Shown here piece by piece: positions 1 through 9,068 of a stretch of 64,000 bases of DNA. The notes under the pieces are model-generated. The model was not told where the DNA came from, did not search any database, and saw only the letters and a program-made list of their open reading frames with translations. The stretch covers positions 3,658,001 to 3,722,000 of the forward strand of contig NZ_CP089414.1 in assembly GCF_022394535.1 (NCBI RefSeq), in the 5' to 3' direction. Source of the DNA: Dyella terrae (GTDB taxonomy: Bacteria; Pseudomonadota; Gammaproteobacteria; Xanthomonadales; Rhodanobacteraceae). The position numbers and the translations under genes are program-made. Within the stretch, counting starts at the first letter, position 1; the number at the start of each line of letters is the position of its first letter.

Positions 1-1
1 C

Positions 2-373
2 GATGCGAACGCCATGCTGCGCCCCTACGGCATCAATCATCCCGAATACAACCTGCTGATGATGCTGTACGGGACCGAGGGTTACACCTTGCATCCCACG
101 GAGTTGGCTGATGCGGCGGGCGAGAAGTCGGCCAACATCACCCGGCTGACCAATGAGCTGTGCGATAAAGGGCTTATCGCGCGCCATGCCAGTGATGAAG
201 ACCGCCGCAAGGTGGCACTCACGCTGACCAAGGACGGCGTGGCCTTGATCGAAAGTTTCCTGCCCGATGTCTGCGCTTTGCTGGTGCGGCAGGTTGGTGG
301 CATGCAACCTCGTGAAATGGTGCAATTGGAGCGTCTGCTGAAGCGATTCCTGATACAGCTGGAGCAGGACTGA
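2..373 (+). CDS. MarR family transcriptional regulator (5' partial)
   Basis: Winged-helix regulator of the MarR family, probably a ligand-responsive repressor of the efflux operon that follows. The visible part holds the recognition-helix region (TELADAAGEKSANITRLTNEL) and the wing signature DEDRRKVALTLT, then the C-terminal dimerisation helix. The frame stays open to the first base of the window. The first visible ATG at 14 would give 119 aa, shorter than the roughly 140-150 aa usual for MarR proteins, so the true start lies upstream. The stop is 3 bases before the FUSC start, which suggests one transcript. MarR genes commonly sit in front of aromatic-compound efflux genes; that it controls this operon is inference. 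Confidence 0.85.
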   Translation, partial: DANAMLRPYGINHPEYNLLMMLYGTEGYTLHPTELADAAGEKSANITRLTNELCDKGLIARHASDEDRRKVALTLTKDGVALIESFLPDVCALLVRQVGGMQPREMVQLERLLKRFLIQLEQD

Positions 374-376
374 GCG

Positions 377-2518
377 ATGTCGGCCGTACCTTCCGATCTT
401 TCGATCCGACAACGCTGGCCGTGGCTGCGGGATTTTCTCGTCGGCGAGCGTCAGGGGTGGATCTTCGTCCTCAAGTGCATGCTGGCGTTCTACCTCGCCG
501 CATGGCTGACGATGGTGTTTCAGCTGGAGCAGCCATCCACCACCATGATCACGGTATCCATCGTGATGCATCCGCAAAGCGGCATGGTGTTGGCCAAAAG
601 CTTTTACCGCACGATCGGCACCTTTACTGGCAGCTTGTTTGCACTGCTGTTGATGACGGTGTTTCCGCAGCAGCGTGAACTGTTCCTGTTTAGTCTCTCA
701 CTGTGGGTAGGCCTGTGCGCCGGCGGCGCGGTGCTGTATCGCAACTTCATGTCTTACGGTTTCGTGCTCGCGGGCTACACCGCGGTGATCGTGATACTGC
801 CGGCCATCGACAATCCTTACGCGGTGTTCAATTCAGCCGTGATGCGCGTAAGCGAGGTGATGCTCGGCATCATCGTGGCGGGTTTGGTCAGCGACATGGT
901 GTTGCCAGAGCGTCTGCGTCAGGTCCTGCGGCGCAGGGCGCGGGAGCATTACGGGCACTTCATCGATTTCGCACGCGGCAGCCTGGGTGGCGCCATTCCG
1001 CGCGAGGATATGGAGCAGGCGCATCTTCACTTCGTGCGCGCCGCCGTGGAGATCGAAGACCTGCGTTCCACGGTGATCTTCGAAGACCCGGAAGCCCGGG
1101 CGCGTAGCAGTCGCATGCAGTTGCTCAACGTGCGCTACATGGCGGCGGCTACCAGCTTTCAGTCACTGCACCATCTGATCAACCGCTTGCAGCGAACCAA
1201 CCATCCTCGAACAGCCGGTGCGCTGATCAAGCTCTATGCGCCTGTGGGCGAAGCGCTGTCGCCGCCCCCGGACGAGCAACACATGCCAAGGTTGATGGCC
1301 ACGCGTCTGGAAGCCTGCGAGCCCAAGCTGCCGGCACTAGCTGCTCAATTGCGCGAAGAGCTGCGGCAGGATCCGGACCTGTTGCTGGAGTTCGACAGCG
1401 GCGCTGCGTTGCTCTATCGCTTCGTGCGAGAGTTGCGTGATTTTACGGCGCTGGAAGCCGCGCTGCGCGAGACGCAGGGCACGCTGGGCGGCACGGTGGA
1501 GCGAATCAGCTTTCGGCGCGCCAACGAGCTCGTCGCGCCGGCTATCGCGGTGGTCCGCACGTTCCTCACCCTGGCTGCGCTCAGCACGTTCTGGCTTGTG
1601 ACGAACTGGCCGTCTGGAACCACAGCGATGTTGCTGGCGACGGTCTTCAGCGGGCTGCTCGCGACATCGCCACGACCGATCGCGGCAACGGTCAATATGT
1701 GGATCGGCGTTGCGCTGGGCATGCTGGCGGCCTTTATCGTGGTGCTATGGCTGTTGCCCGGCAGCGATGGTTTCCTGATGCTGATCCTCACCAGCGGACC
1801 CTTGCTGATGATCGGCCCGTACCTGACCACGCGCAACGCAACGTTGCCGGGCATCGGCTCGGGCTACATGCTGGGTTTCGCCACCATCCTGGCGTTGAAG
1901 AACCCCATGGTTTACGCGCCGGATCGCCTTTTCAATGACGCCATTGCTTCATTGTTTGGTCTGATCATGTGCGGCGTGGCATTCATGATCATTCCCGCAG
2001 TGATCGGTACGGAATGGCTACGCCGGCGCCAGCTGCAGCAACTGCGCCGCCAGGTAACGATCGCGGCCACCGCGCCACTCGAGGGCCTGGTGTATCGATT
2101 CGAGAGCGAGAATCGTGACCTGCTCCATCAGATCGTGCAGTACACCAAGCCCGGTAGCGACGAGTCGCGCTCCCAGCTGTCGTGGGCGTTGGCCGTGCAT
2201 GACTCCGGCCGCGCAGTGATCGAGCTGCGCCAGGACATGCTGCACGCCGAGCTGCCGCCACCGATCATGGAAGTCATGCAACGAGCCGTGCAATCGCTAG
2301 CCCAGCTTTACGACGAGCCCGACAAGGCACGTTGGCAGGCCGCAGATCTCGACGTTGACCACGCCATTACATTGACCAGGCAGACATTGCCGCAGGCCCG
2401 CGCAAGCTGCCAGCCGGCGCTGGCGCATCTGCTGCAGTTGCGGACGGCACTGCGCGACGACGAGTCGGCGCTCGCCCCTTACATCGTCAAGGCACCGGAG
2501 ACCGACCATGCCTCTTGA
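377..2518 (+). CDS. FUSC-family inner-membrane transporter (AaeB-like)
   Basis: 713-aa membrane protein of the FUSC/aromatic-acid exporter family (AaeB type), likely the inner-membrane component exporting aromatic acids or related weak acids with the HlyD-type adaptor downstream. It has the family layout: a block of transmembrane helices at about residues 30-180, a soluble region of about 200 residues, then a second helix block at about 385-540 and a soluble C-terminal tail. It starts 3 bases after the MarR stop and overlaps the next gene by 11 bp, so translation is probably coupled. The substrate cannot be read from sequence. Confidence 0.85.
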   Translation: MSAVPSDLSIRQRWPWLRDFLVGERQGWIFVLKCMLAFYLAAWLTMVFQLEQPSTTMITVSIVMHPQSGMVLAKSFYRTIGTFTGSLFALLLMTVFPQQRELFLFSLSLWVGLCAGGAVLYRNFMSYGFVLAGYTAVIVILPAIDNPYAVFNSAVMRVSEVMLGIIVAGLVSDMVLPERLRQVLRRRAREHYGHFIDFARGSLGGAIPREDMEQAHLHFVRAAVEIEDLRSTVIFEDPEARARSSRMQLLNVRYMAAATSFQSLHHLINRLQRTNHPRTAGALIKLYAPVGEALSPPPDEQHMPRLMATRLEACEPKLPALAAQLREELRQDPDLLLEFDSGAALLYRFVRELRDFTALEAALRETQGTLGGTVERISFRRANELVAPAIAVVRTFLTLAALSTFWLVTNWPSGTTAMLLATVFSGLLATSPRPIAATVNMWIGVALGMLAAFIVVLWLLPGSDGFLMLILTSGPLLMIGPYLTTRNATLPGIGSGYMLGFATILALKNPMVYAPDRLFNDAIASLFGLIMCGVAFMIIPAVIGTEWLRRRQLQQLRRQVTIAATAPLEGLVYRFESENRDLLHQIVQYTKPGSDESRSQLSWALAVHDSGRAVIELRQDMLHAELPPPIMEVMQRAVQSLAQLYDEPDKARWQAADLDVDHAITLTRQTLPQARASCQPALAHLLQLRTALRDDESALAPYIVKAPETDHAS

Positions 2519-2708
2519 AATCGCCCTTGGCGACGCGCTGGTACCCGGCATGCTGCTGGTTTACCTGGGTTGTCTGCTGGTGCTGTGGGTGGTCGACACT
2601 ATCGTCGGCCGCTACGGCCTGTATCGCTATGTCTGGCATCCGTCCCTGTTCCGTGTGGCCGTGTTCTTCGTGCTGTTTGGCGCGGCTGGCCTGTTGTTGT
2701 ATCCCTGA
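2508..2708 (+). CDS. DUF1656 small membrane protein (AaeX-like)
   Basis: 66-aa protein with two predicted transmembrane segments (about residues 12-30 and 46-64), matching the DUF1656/AaeX family that accompanies FUSC and HlyD partners in aae-type efflux operons. Its start overlaps the 3' end of the FUSC gene and its stop is 9 bases before the HlyD gene. The order FUSC, DUF1656, HlyD is the usual composition though not the E. coli aaeXAB order. The family's precise role in the pump is not established. Confidence 0.85.
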   Translation: MPLEIALGDALVPGMLLVYLGCLLVLWVVDTIVGRYGLYRYVWHPSLFRVAVFFVLFGAAGLLLYP

Positions 2709-2717
2709 GCCATCTCT

Positions 2718-3746
2718 ATGACATTTCAGCCCCAAGCCCTGCTCCGATTTGCCATCACCGCGGTCGTCGTGATCGTGGCACTCGTGCTATGCCACCTCCT
2801 GTGGCGGCACTACATGTACTCGCCGTGGACGCGCGACGGCCGAGTACGTGCCGAGGTGGTGCGTATCGCGCCTGACGTCTCCGGTCTCGTCACGCGCGTG
2901 CCGGTGATCGACAACGCCGAAGTGAAGAAGGGCGACGTGCTCTTCGAGATCGATCCGCAGCGTTATCAGATCGCGCTAGAGCAGGCGGAGGCCAACCTCA
3001 ACTCCGCCAAGGCAGCGGCGCGCGCCGCCGGCGCCAACATCGATGCCGTGCTCGCCAGCGCCGCCGCGCGCAAGGCCGAGTACGACATGCGCCAGGAGCA
3101 GGCGCAGCGTCGCCAGGAATTGGCGGACGTGGTGCCCAAGGAAGAGCGCACCGATGCCAAGTCGGCTGCCGTCACCGCGCACGCCATCTGGGAGCAGGCA
3201 CAGGCCAGCGGGCATCAAGCCAATGCATCGCGCGAGCAGGCCGAGGCCGCCGTGGTGCAGGCGCAGGTGGCCGTCGACCGCGCCAAGCTGGACCTGGAGC
3301 GCACCGAAGTGCGTGCCCCCGTGGATGGCTACGTAACCAACCTCGACGTGCGCGTGGGCGACTACGCCGCCACCGGCAGCCCGCGCCTGGCCCTGATCGA
3401 CCGGCATAGCTATTACATCTACGGCTATTTCGAGGAAACCAAGCTGCCGCACCTGCGCATAGGCGACACGGTCGACATCCGCCTGATGAGCGGTGGCACG
3501 CGCCTCAAAGGCCGTATCGTAGGCGTTGCGCGCGGCATTACCGACCGCGACAACCCGACCGGCCGTGATCTGCTGGCGGATGTGAACCCCACCTTCAACT
3601 GGGTGCGACTGGCGCAGCGCGTGCCGGTACGCATCGAGATTGAAGAGGAGAGCGTGCCCAAGGGCGTGATCCTGGCGGCGGGCATGACCGCCAGCATCGA
3701 CGTGCAACCGAGTCGTGCGGCGGACAACGAACAAGCGCAGAAGTAA
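2718..3746 (+). CDS. HlyD-family periplasmic adaptor (AaeA-like)
   Basis: 342-aa membrane-fusion protein that bridges an inner-membrane pump and the outer membrane. One N-terminal transmembrane helix (about residues 10-28) is followed by the first half of the lipoyl domain (APDVSGLVTRVPVIDN, then KKGDVLFEIDP), an Ala/Glu/Gln-rich coiled-coil hairpin (about 85-190), the second lipoyl half (RTEVRAPVDGYVTNLDV) and a beta-barrel region (YFEETKLPHLRIGD). It lies directly after the FUSC and DUF1656 genes and should be their adaptor. No outer-membrane factor gene is in view, so the system probably borrows a TolC-like channel or lacks one. Confidence 0.9.
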   Translation: MTFQPQALLRFAITAVVVIVALVLCHLLWRHYMYSPWTRDGRVRAEVVRIAPDVSGLVTRVPVIDNAEVKKGDVLFEIDPQRYQIALEQAEANLNSAKAAARAAGANIDAVLASAAARKAEYDMRQEQAQRRQELADVVPKEERTDAKSAAVTAHAIWEQAQASGHQANASREQAEAAVVQAQVAVDRAKLDLERTEVRAPVDGYVTNLDVRVGDYAATGSPRLALIDRHSYYIYGYFEETKLPHLRIGDTVDIRLMSGGTRLKGRIVGVARGITDRDNPTGRDLLADVNPTFNWVRLAQRVPVRIEIEEESVPKGVILAAGMTASIDVQPSRAADNEQAQK

Positions 3747-3760
3747 CGCGAAGACCCTTG

Positions 3761-3826
3761 TAGGAGCGCCCTTGCGAACGGCCTTTCCGGCCGTCGCGCG
3801 AGGGCCATGCGCAAGCGCGTTCCTCC
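3761..3826. repeat. REPIN-like palindromic element
   Basis: Intergenic element after the HlyD gene. The outer arms TAGGAGCGCCCTTGCG (3761-3776) and CGCAAGCGCGTTCCTCC (3810-3826) are imperfect reverse complements. Inside is a perfect hairpin, ACGGCC-TTTCC-GGCCGT (3778-3794). The GGAGCGC core recurs in the palindrome at 16917-16952. This is the form of paired REP sequences common in Pseudomonas and Xanthomonadales genomes. It may also stop transcription of the efflux operon. Confidence 0.6.
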
Positions 3827-3858
3827 AATGAGGGGGAGGGTTGATACCATGGCGCCCC

Positions 3859-5254
3859 ATGAATCGACCGTTACCCTCGCCACGCAGCCTTGCCCGCCGA
3901 TTGCTGTCCCTGCGCCGGCGGCGTGGGCCCGACCTGTCCGCGCATGTGAATTTCGCCGTGCCGGCAGAGGCGATCACCACGCTAGCGGGGCCTGCGTCTT
4001 TCCGTGAAGCGCTGCTTTCGCTCATTGCGGGGGCGCAACACCGCATCGTGCTGGTGGCGCTGTATCTGCAGGACGACGAAGCCGGCCGGGAAGTGCTCGA
4101 AGCGCTGCACGCTGCACGCGCGGCGCGACCAGGGCTTTCCATCGAGGTCTATGTCGATTGGCACCGCGCTCGTCGCGGCCTGATCGGCAAGGGCAACAGC
4201 GAAGGCAATGCCGCCATGTACCGGCAGTACGCCGAGCGTTTCGGCGAGGGCGTGGTAATCCGCGGCGTGCCGGTGCAAACGCGCGAACTGTTCGGCGTGT
4301 TGCACCTGAAAGGCTTCATCATCGACGACGCGGTGCTCTACAGCGGCGCCAGCCTCAACGACGTCTACCTCGCAAAGCATGGCCGTTACCGGCTGGATCG
4401 CTACCACCTGATCCGCCACCAGCCATTGGCGGACAGCATGGTCGCCTACGTGCACCAGCAGTTCGGCGACGGTGATGCCGTGCCGCGATTGGATCGCCGG
4501 TCGCAGCCGCGCTCGCGCGAGTTGCAAGAACCGATCCGCCGCCTGCGCCAGTCACTACAAGAGGGGCAGTATGTCGGCGAGAGCGAAGTGCCCCGGCACG
4601 GTGACGTCATCGTGATTCCGCTCGCCGGCTTCGGGCGCGTGGACAATGTGCTCAACGAAACCCTGCTGGACCTGCTGCGTGGCGCGCAACGCCGCGTGAT
4701 CCTGCTGACGCCGTACTTCAATCTGCCTCGCCCGGTGCGCACCGTGGTTGGCCAACTGCTGCGCCGTGGTTGTCAGCTGAGACATCATGGTGGGCGACAA
4801 GACCGCCAACGATTTCTACATTCCGCCCGACCAGCCGTTCAGTCGCATTGGCCTGCTGCCGTATTTGTACGAGGCCAATCTGCGTCGCTTCGCGCGCACG
4901 CATCAGCGCGCCATCGACAGCGGGCAGCTCAACCTGTGGCTATGGCGCGACGGCGATAACACCTATCACCTCAAGGGTCTGTTCGTGGACGAGGAGATCG
5001 CCGTGCTTACCGGCAACAACCTCAATCCCCGCGCATGGGCGTTGGACCTGGAGAATGGCCTGCTGCTGCGCGACCAGTCGCGCCAGCTCGTCGCGCAGCA
5101 CGAAGCGGAGTGGCAGTCGTTGCGCAGTCACGCCACGCGCGTGGCGCACTATCATGATCTACCCGGCGCGCGCAGTTATCCGCCTGAAGTGCGCAAGCTG
5201 CTTCGTCGGTTGCGGCGCGTGCGGCTGGATAGCCTTATCGGCCGACTGCTCTGA
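3859..5254 (+). pseudogene. pssA: Phosphatidylserine synthase PssA, interrupted by a +1 frameshift
   Basis: CDP-diacylglycerol-serine O-phosphatidyltransferase of the phospholipase D type, which makes the precursor of phosphatidylethanolamine. Both HKD motifs are visible: HLKGFIIDDAVLYSGASLND in the first frame, and HLKGLFVDEE followed by TGNNLNPRAW in the second. Homology runs without a gap across the break. The first frame ends its match at GCQL and the second resumes at DIMVGDKTANDFYIP, aligning residue for residue with the E. coli PssA stretch around VGDKTAND. The break is one extra base at about 4780 (CTG-A-GAC). Removing it gives 464 codons, near the E. coli length. The ATG at 3859 is preferred over the upstream TTG at 3841. 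Read literally the product would end at 4959 without its second catalytic motif. Because the enzyme is usually important, a sequence error or recoding must be considered. Confidence 0.85.
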
Positions 5255-5858
5255 TAGGGGCAAGCGGGCGGCTCTGATCCAGTTGCAGCCGATACGCGAG
5301 AAAGCCCGGTACTTCGCGATAAACCGAATAGATATCCCGTCCAAACCAGCGACGCGGGTAGTCGCCGCCCGCATCGAGCACGCCCGCTTGGCGCAGCGCG
5401 AGCCGGGTACGGGGCAAATGGAAGAACTGAGAGACGGCCACCACGCTGCGCCCATGATGTACGGCGAGCCACGCTTGCGCATGCAGCGCCGACTCACGCG
5501 TGTTGTTTCCGTAGGGGTCTTCGACGATCGCTGGTGCCGGCACGCCATGTTCCACTAGCCACTGCTTCATGCCAGCGGCTTCGTTGCGGCCGTCGCGCGA
5601 TTCAATGCCGCCGCTGACCATGATGGCGGTGCAACCGCCGCGGGCATACAGGGCTTGCGCGGCCTGCAGCCGGGCTTCCAGTCGTGGCATCGGGCGATTG
5701 GTACGAGTTACGGTGTTGCCCAGCACCAGCGCCAGGTCGGCGTGCTTCGGCCGGGTCAGAAGGCCCATGACGGCGATCGTGGAGGCGCCGATCGTCCAGA
5801 CCGCCATCGCCCAGCCGATGAGTCGCAGCCAGCGGATGCGCGAGCGTGTGCGGGCCAT
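5235..5858 (-). CDS. YdcF/SanA family membrane protein (DUF218)
   Basis: 207-aa protein of the DUF218 family (YdcF, SanA, ElyC relatives). One N-terminal membrane anchor (about residues 12-32) precedes a periplasmic domain with the family features LVLGNTV, MVSGGIESRDGRNEA, EDPYGNNTRES and VSQFFHLPR. Relatives affect envelope integrity and vancomycin resistance, but the biochemical activity is not settled. Its 3' end overlaps the convergent end of pssA by 20 bp. It appears monocistronic. Confidence 0.85.
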   Translation of the reverse strand: MARTRSRIRWLRLIGWAMAVWTIGASTIAVMGLLTRPKHADLALVLGNTVTRTNRPMPRLEARLQAAQALYARGGCTAIMVSGGIESRDGRNEAAGMKQWLVEHGVPAPAIVEDPYGNNTRESALHAQAWLAVHHGRSVVAVSQFFHLPRTRLALRQAGVLDAGGDYPRRWFGRDIYSVYREVPGFLAYRLQLDQSRPLAPIRAVGR

Positions 5859-5952
5859 TCCATGGCACTCCTTGATGACGAAGGACCCAAGTTTGCGCTT
5901 AAGCGCAGCGGACTTTCTGGCTGGAAAAAGGCGGAACGCGGGCGGCGGGTGT

Positions 5953-6549
5953 TCAGCCTGCCAGCCGCTCCAGTCGCATAGTCAGCCAACGCGCCACGTC
6001 TGGCCATTCACTGTCGATCACGCTGAAGCACACGGTATGGCGCAGCGTGCCGTCGGGACGGCGCTTGTGATTGCGCAGCATGCCTTCACGAACGGCGCCG
6101 AGGCGCTCGATGGCACGCTGCGAGTCGAGGTTGCGGTGGTCGGTGTGCAGTTCCACCGCGACGCAGCCGAGTGCTTCAAAGGCATGCTGGAACAACAGCC
6201 GCTTGCAGGCGGTGTTGAGATGGCTCTTTTGCCAGCGCTTGGCGTACCAGGTGTAACCAATGGCGACGCGGCGCGGATCGGCAACGAAATCGTAGAACCG
6301 CGTGGTGCCGACGATGTCGCCGCTGCTCTTTTCGCGCACCGCGAACGGCAGCATCAGGCCTGCTTTCTGCCCGTCGAGCGCCTTGGCGATATACGCCGCG
6401 GCCTCGCCCGGCGCCGGTGCGCTGGTGAACCATAGCTTCCATAGCTCGCCGTCCGCTGCGGCGGCCTCGAGGGCCGGAGCGTGTTCAGGCGTCAGGGGTT
6501 CAAGCGCGATAAAGGCGTCTTCCAGCAGGACAGGCGTCAGCGCGGACAT
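5953..6549 (-). CDS. GNAT family N-acetyltransferase (RimJ/RimL type)
   Basis: 198-aa acetyltransferase of the RimJ/RimL subgroup, transferring acetyl from acetyl-CoA to an amino group. The core motifs lie at GDIVGTTRFYDF, at the acetyl-CoA-binding strand and helix (ACKRLLFQHAFEALG) and at VELHTDHRNLDSQRAIERLG near the C-terminus. The ATG at 6549 is chosen because GGAG lies about six bases upstream; a TTG 27 bases further upstream is less likely. It follows the ydcH gene by 23 bases on the same strand. The substrate is unknown. Confidence 0.85.
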   Translation of the reverse strand: MSALTPVLLEDAFIALEPLTPEHAPALEAAAADGELWKLWFTSAPAPGEAAAYIAKALDGQKAGLMLPFAVREKSSGDIVGTTRFYDFVADPRRVAIGYTWYAKRWQKSHLNTACKRLLFQHAFEALGCVAVELHTDHRNLDSQRAIERLGAVREGMLRNHKRRPDGTLRHTVCFSVIDSEWPDVARWLTMRLERLAG

Positions 6550-6572
6550 CGGTGCTCCGGGAAAGAGGACGT

Positions 6573-6779
6573 TCAAGCGTCCAGGTCGGGGATCAGCTTG
6601 CTTTCCAGCCGCGCAATGTGATCCTTCAACAACAGCTTGCGCTTCTTCAGCCGGGTGACCTGCAGCTCGTCGCGGCTGAGCGTCGAGGCAAGGTGCTCGA
6701 TGGCCACGTCGAGGTCGCGGTGTTCAACGCGCAACTCGGCCAGCAGATGGGCGATCTCGGCTTGGTCCTGGACCTGCAT
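6573..6779 (-). CDS. YdcH family protein (DUF465)
   Basis: 68-aa charged, all-helical protein of the DUF465/YdcH family. It is mostly one predicted coiled coil (about residues 10-60), ending RLKKRKLLLKDHIARLE. The family is widespread in proteobacteria and has no established biochemical function. It lies just upstream of the GNAT gene and probably shares a transcript. The divergent ttcA gene starts about 130 bases away. Confidence 0.85.
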   Translation of the reverse strand: MQVQDQAEIAHLLAELRVEHRDLDVAIEHLASTLSRDELQVTRLKKRKLLLKDHIARLESKLIPDLDA

Positions 6780-6906
6780 GATGGCGAAGGGCTTGGGAGG
6801 GAAACCCCAACAGTGTACCGCCGCCGGGGTGCGGATGCGCTGTTCAGCAAGGGCAGCCCGGCGATGAGCCCGCTACAATGGGAGGCCATCCCGCCTCGCC
6901 ATCCCC

Positions 6907-7794
6907 ATGTCCGCTCAGCCCGAAGCCATCCGCAAGCAGCACTACGAGGCCGCCAAGCTGGGCAAGCGTTTGCGTCATCAGGTGGGCCAGGCGGTTGCCG
7001 ACTTCAATATGATCGAAGACGGCGACAAGATCATGGTGTGCCTGTCTGGTGGCAAGGATTCATATACCTTGCTCGACATCCTGCTGTCGCTGCAGGCCAA
7101 GGCGCCGGTGCGCTTTGAGATTGTCGCGGTGAATCTGGACCAGAAGCAGCCGGGTTTTCCCGCACACGTGTTGCCTGAGTATCTGACCGCGCGCGGCGTG
7201 CCGTTCCACATCATCGAGCAGGACACCTACAGCACCGTCACCCGTGTCATTCCCGAGGGGAAGACCATGTGTAGCCTGTGCTCGCGCCTGCGGCGCGGCG
7301 CGCTGTATCACTGGGCTGCGGCGAATGGTGTCACCAAGATCGCGCTGGGCCACCACCGCGACGATATCCTCGGCACGTTCTTCCTGAACCTGTTCTACCA
7401 GGCGCAGCTCAAGGCCATGCCGCCCAAGCTGCGTTCGGACGACGGCCGCCACGTGGTGATCCGCCCGTTGGCCTACAGCAAGGAAAGCGATATCGCCGCC
7501 TACGCTGAGGCGTGCGCGTTTCCGATCATTCCGTGCAACCTCTGTGGCTCGCAGGAAAACCTGCAACGCAAGGCGGTTAAGCGCATGATGGAGGACTGGG
7601 AGCAGACCCAGCCCGGCCGCGCCGAGAATATTTTCCGCGCGCTGGGCAACGTGGCACCCTCCCAGCTCGCCGATCGCAATCTGTTCGACTTCGCGTCGCT
7701 TGGCGCACGCGAAGACTTCGCCCGCGCCGATGCGCATCAGTGGCTTGCCGGGTCGTCCGACGAGTCGTCACTCCAACAAAAAACAGTCGAGTAA
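6907..7794 (+). CDS. ttcA: tRNA 2-thiocytidine(32) synthetase TtcA
   Basis: 295-aa enzyme that thiolates cytidine 32 of certain tRNAs. The ATP-binding PP-loop SGGKDS is at about residues 47-52. The cysteines expected for the iron-sulfur cluster are present in [10 protein letters not shown] and [13 protein letters not shown]. The motif [17 protein letters not shown] is typical of TtcA. Length matches the family. It ends four bases before the GTG start of the aminotransferase gene. Confidence 0.95.
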   Translation: MSAQPEAIRKQHYEAAKLGKRLRHQVGQAVADFNMIEDGDKIMVCLSGGKDSYTLLDILLSLQAKAPVRFEIVAVNLDQKQPGFPAHVLPEYLTARGVPFHIIEQDTYSTVTRVIPEGKTMCSLCSRLRRGALYHWAAANGVTKIALGHHRDDILGTFFLNLFYQAQLKAMPPKLRSDDGRHVVIRPLAYSKESDIAAYAEACAFPIIPCNLCGSQENLQRKAVKRMMEDWEQTQPGRAENIFRALGNVAPSQLADRNLFDFASLGAREDFARADAHQWLAGSSDESSLQQKTVE

Positions 7795-7798
7795 CGCC

Positions 7799-8998
7799 GT
7801 GTCCCTCTTTGCATCCGTTGAAATGACCCCGGGCGATCCGATCCTGGGACTCACCGAGGCCTATCTGGCCGACAGCCGTCCGGGCAAGGTCAACCTGGGC
7901 GTGGGCATCTATTACGACGAGCAGGGCCGCATCCCGCTGATGCGTGCCGTGCACGAGGTGGAGAAATCGCTGGCGCTGGAAGCTAAGCCGCGCGGCTATC
8001 TGCCCATCGACGGCATGCCGGCCTATAACAGCGCCACGCAGAAACTGGTCTTCGGCGAAGACTCGCCGCTGTTGGCCGCCGGCCGCGTGGCCACCTCGCA
8101 GACCATCGGCGGCAGCGGTGCGCTGCGCATCGGCGCCGACCTGCTGAAGAAGGTGCTGCCCAACGCCAAGATCGCCATCAGCAACCCGAGCTGGGAAAAC
8201 CATCGCGTGGTGTTCAGCGCGGCCGGCTTCGAGGTGGTGGAGTACGCCTATTACGATGCCGCTACGCACGGCCTGGACTTCGCCGGCATGCTGGCGGACC
8301 TTGGCAAGCTCGAGACGGGCACCGTCGTGCTGCTGCACGCGTGCTGCCACAACCCGACCGGCGTGGACCTCACCGCCGAACAGTGGCAGCAGGTGGTGGA
8401 CCTGGTGAAGGACCGCGGCCTGATGCCCTTCATCGACATGGCCTACCAGGGTTTTGACGAGGGCATCGACGCCGACGCCACCGCCGTGCGCCTGTTCGCC
8501 GCCTCGGGCATCGATGCGTTCGTGGTCGCCAACTCGTACTCCAAGTCGTTCTCGCTGTACGGCGAGCGCGTGGGTGCGCTGTCGGTGGTGGGCAAGGACC
8601 GCGAAGAGGCGCTGCGCGTGCAGTCGCTGGTCAAGCGCACCATCCGCTCCAACTACTCCAGCCCGGCCACCCACGGCGGCGCACTGGTCTCGGCCGTGCT
8701 CAACAGCAAAGAGCTGAAGGCCATGTGGGAACAGGAGCTGGGCGAGATGCGCGAACGCATCCACGGGATGCGCGCTGGCATGGTGGAGAAGCTCGCCGCC
8801 GCCGGCTCGCCGCAGTTTGGCTTCATCCAGCAGCAGGCGGGTATGTTCTCGTACTCAGGTCTCAGCAAGACCCAGGTCGATCGCCTGCGGGATGAATACG
8901 CCATCTACGCCATCGGCACCGGCCGCATCTGCGTCGCCGCGCTCAACCGCGTCAACCTGGATACCGTGGTGAACGCGGTGGCTGCCGTCAGCCGCTGA
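7799..8998 (+). CDS. Aspartate/aromatic amino acid aminotransferase (class I, PLP)
   Basis: 399-aa PLP-dependent transaminase of the AspC/TyrB family, exchanging amino groups between aspartate or aromatic amino acids and 2-oxoglutarate. Visible signatures are LGVGIYYDEQGRIPLM near the N-terminus, ISNPSWENHRVVF, HACCHNPTG, the PLP lysine in NSYSKSFSLYGERVG, and the substrate-binding arginine in IGTGRICVAALN. The GTG at 7799 (VSLFASVEMTPGD) is chosen because it gives the family N-terminus; an upstream extension would run into ttcA. AspC and TyrB cannot be separated by eye, so no symbol is given. Confidence 0.9.
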   Translation: MSLFASVEMTPGDPILGLTEAYLADSRPGKVNLGVGIYYDEQGRIPLMRAVHEVEKSLALEAKPRGYLPIDGMPAYNSATQKLVFGEDSPLLAAGRVATSQTIGGSGALRIGADLLKKVLPNAKIAISNPSWENHRVVFSAAGFEVVEYAYYDAATHGLDFAGMLADLGKLETGTVVLLHACCHNPTGVDLTAEQWQQVVDLVKDRGLMPFIDMAYQGFDEGIDADATAVRLFAASGIDAFVVANSYSKSFSLYGERVGALSVVGKDREEALRVQSLVKRTIRSNYSSPATHGGALVSAVLNSKELKAMWEQELGEMRERIHGMRAGMVEKLAAAGSPQFGFIQQQAGMFSYSGLSKTQVDRLRDEYAIYAIGTGRICVAALNRVNLDTVVNAVAAVSR

Positions 8999-9021
8999 TC
9001 GCCAGCCTTACCTTTATGCCA

Positions 9022-9047
9022 GTCATTCCGGTTTCGGCCGGAGTGAC
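9022..9047. repeat. REP-like palindrome
   Basis: Imperfect inverted repeat GTCATTCCGG-TTTCGG-CCGGAGTGAC with one mismatch in ten, lying between the aminotransferase and rdgC. It resembles the perfect palindrome at 16451-16476 (GTCATCCCGGC arms), so both look like members of one REP family. It could weakly terminate the upstream transcript. Confidence 0.5.
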
Positions 9048-9068
9048 AGCAACCAGTACGGATACCGA

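Noticed and set aside
2976..4142. Minus-strand open frame of 388 codons across the HlyD and pssA start
   Set aside because: High-GC shadow frame rich in His, Arg, Ala and Gly, opposite two well-supported genes; no recognisable domain.
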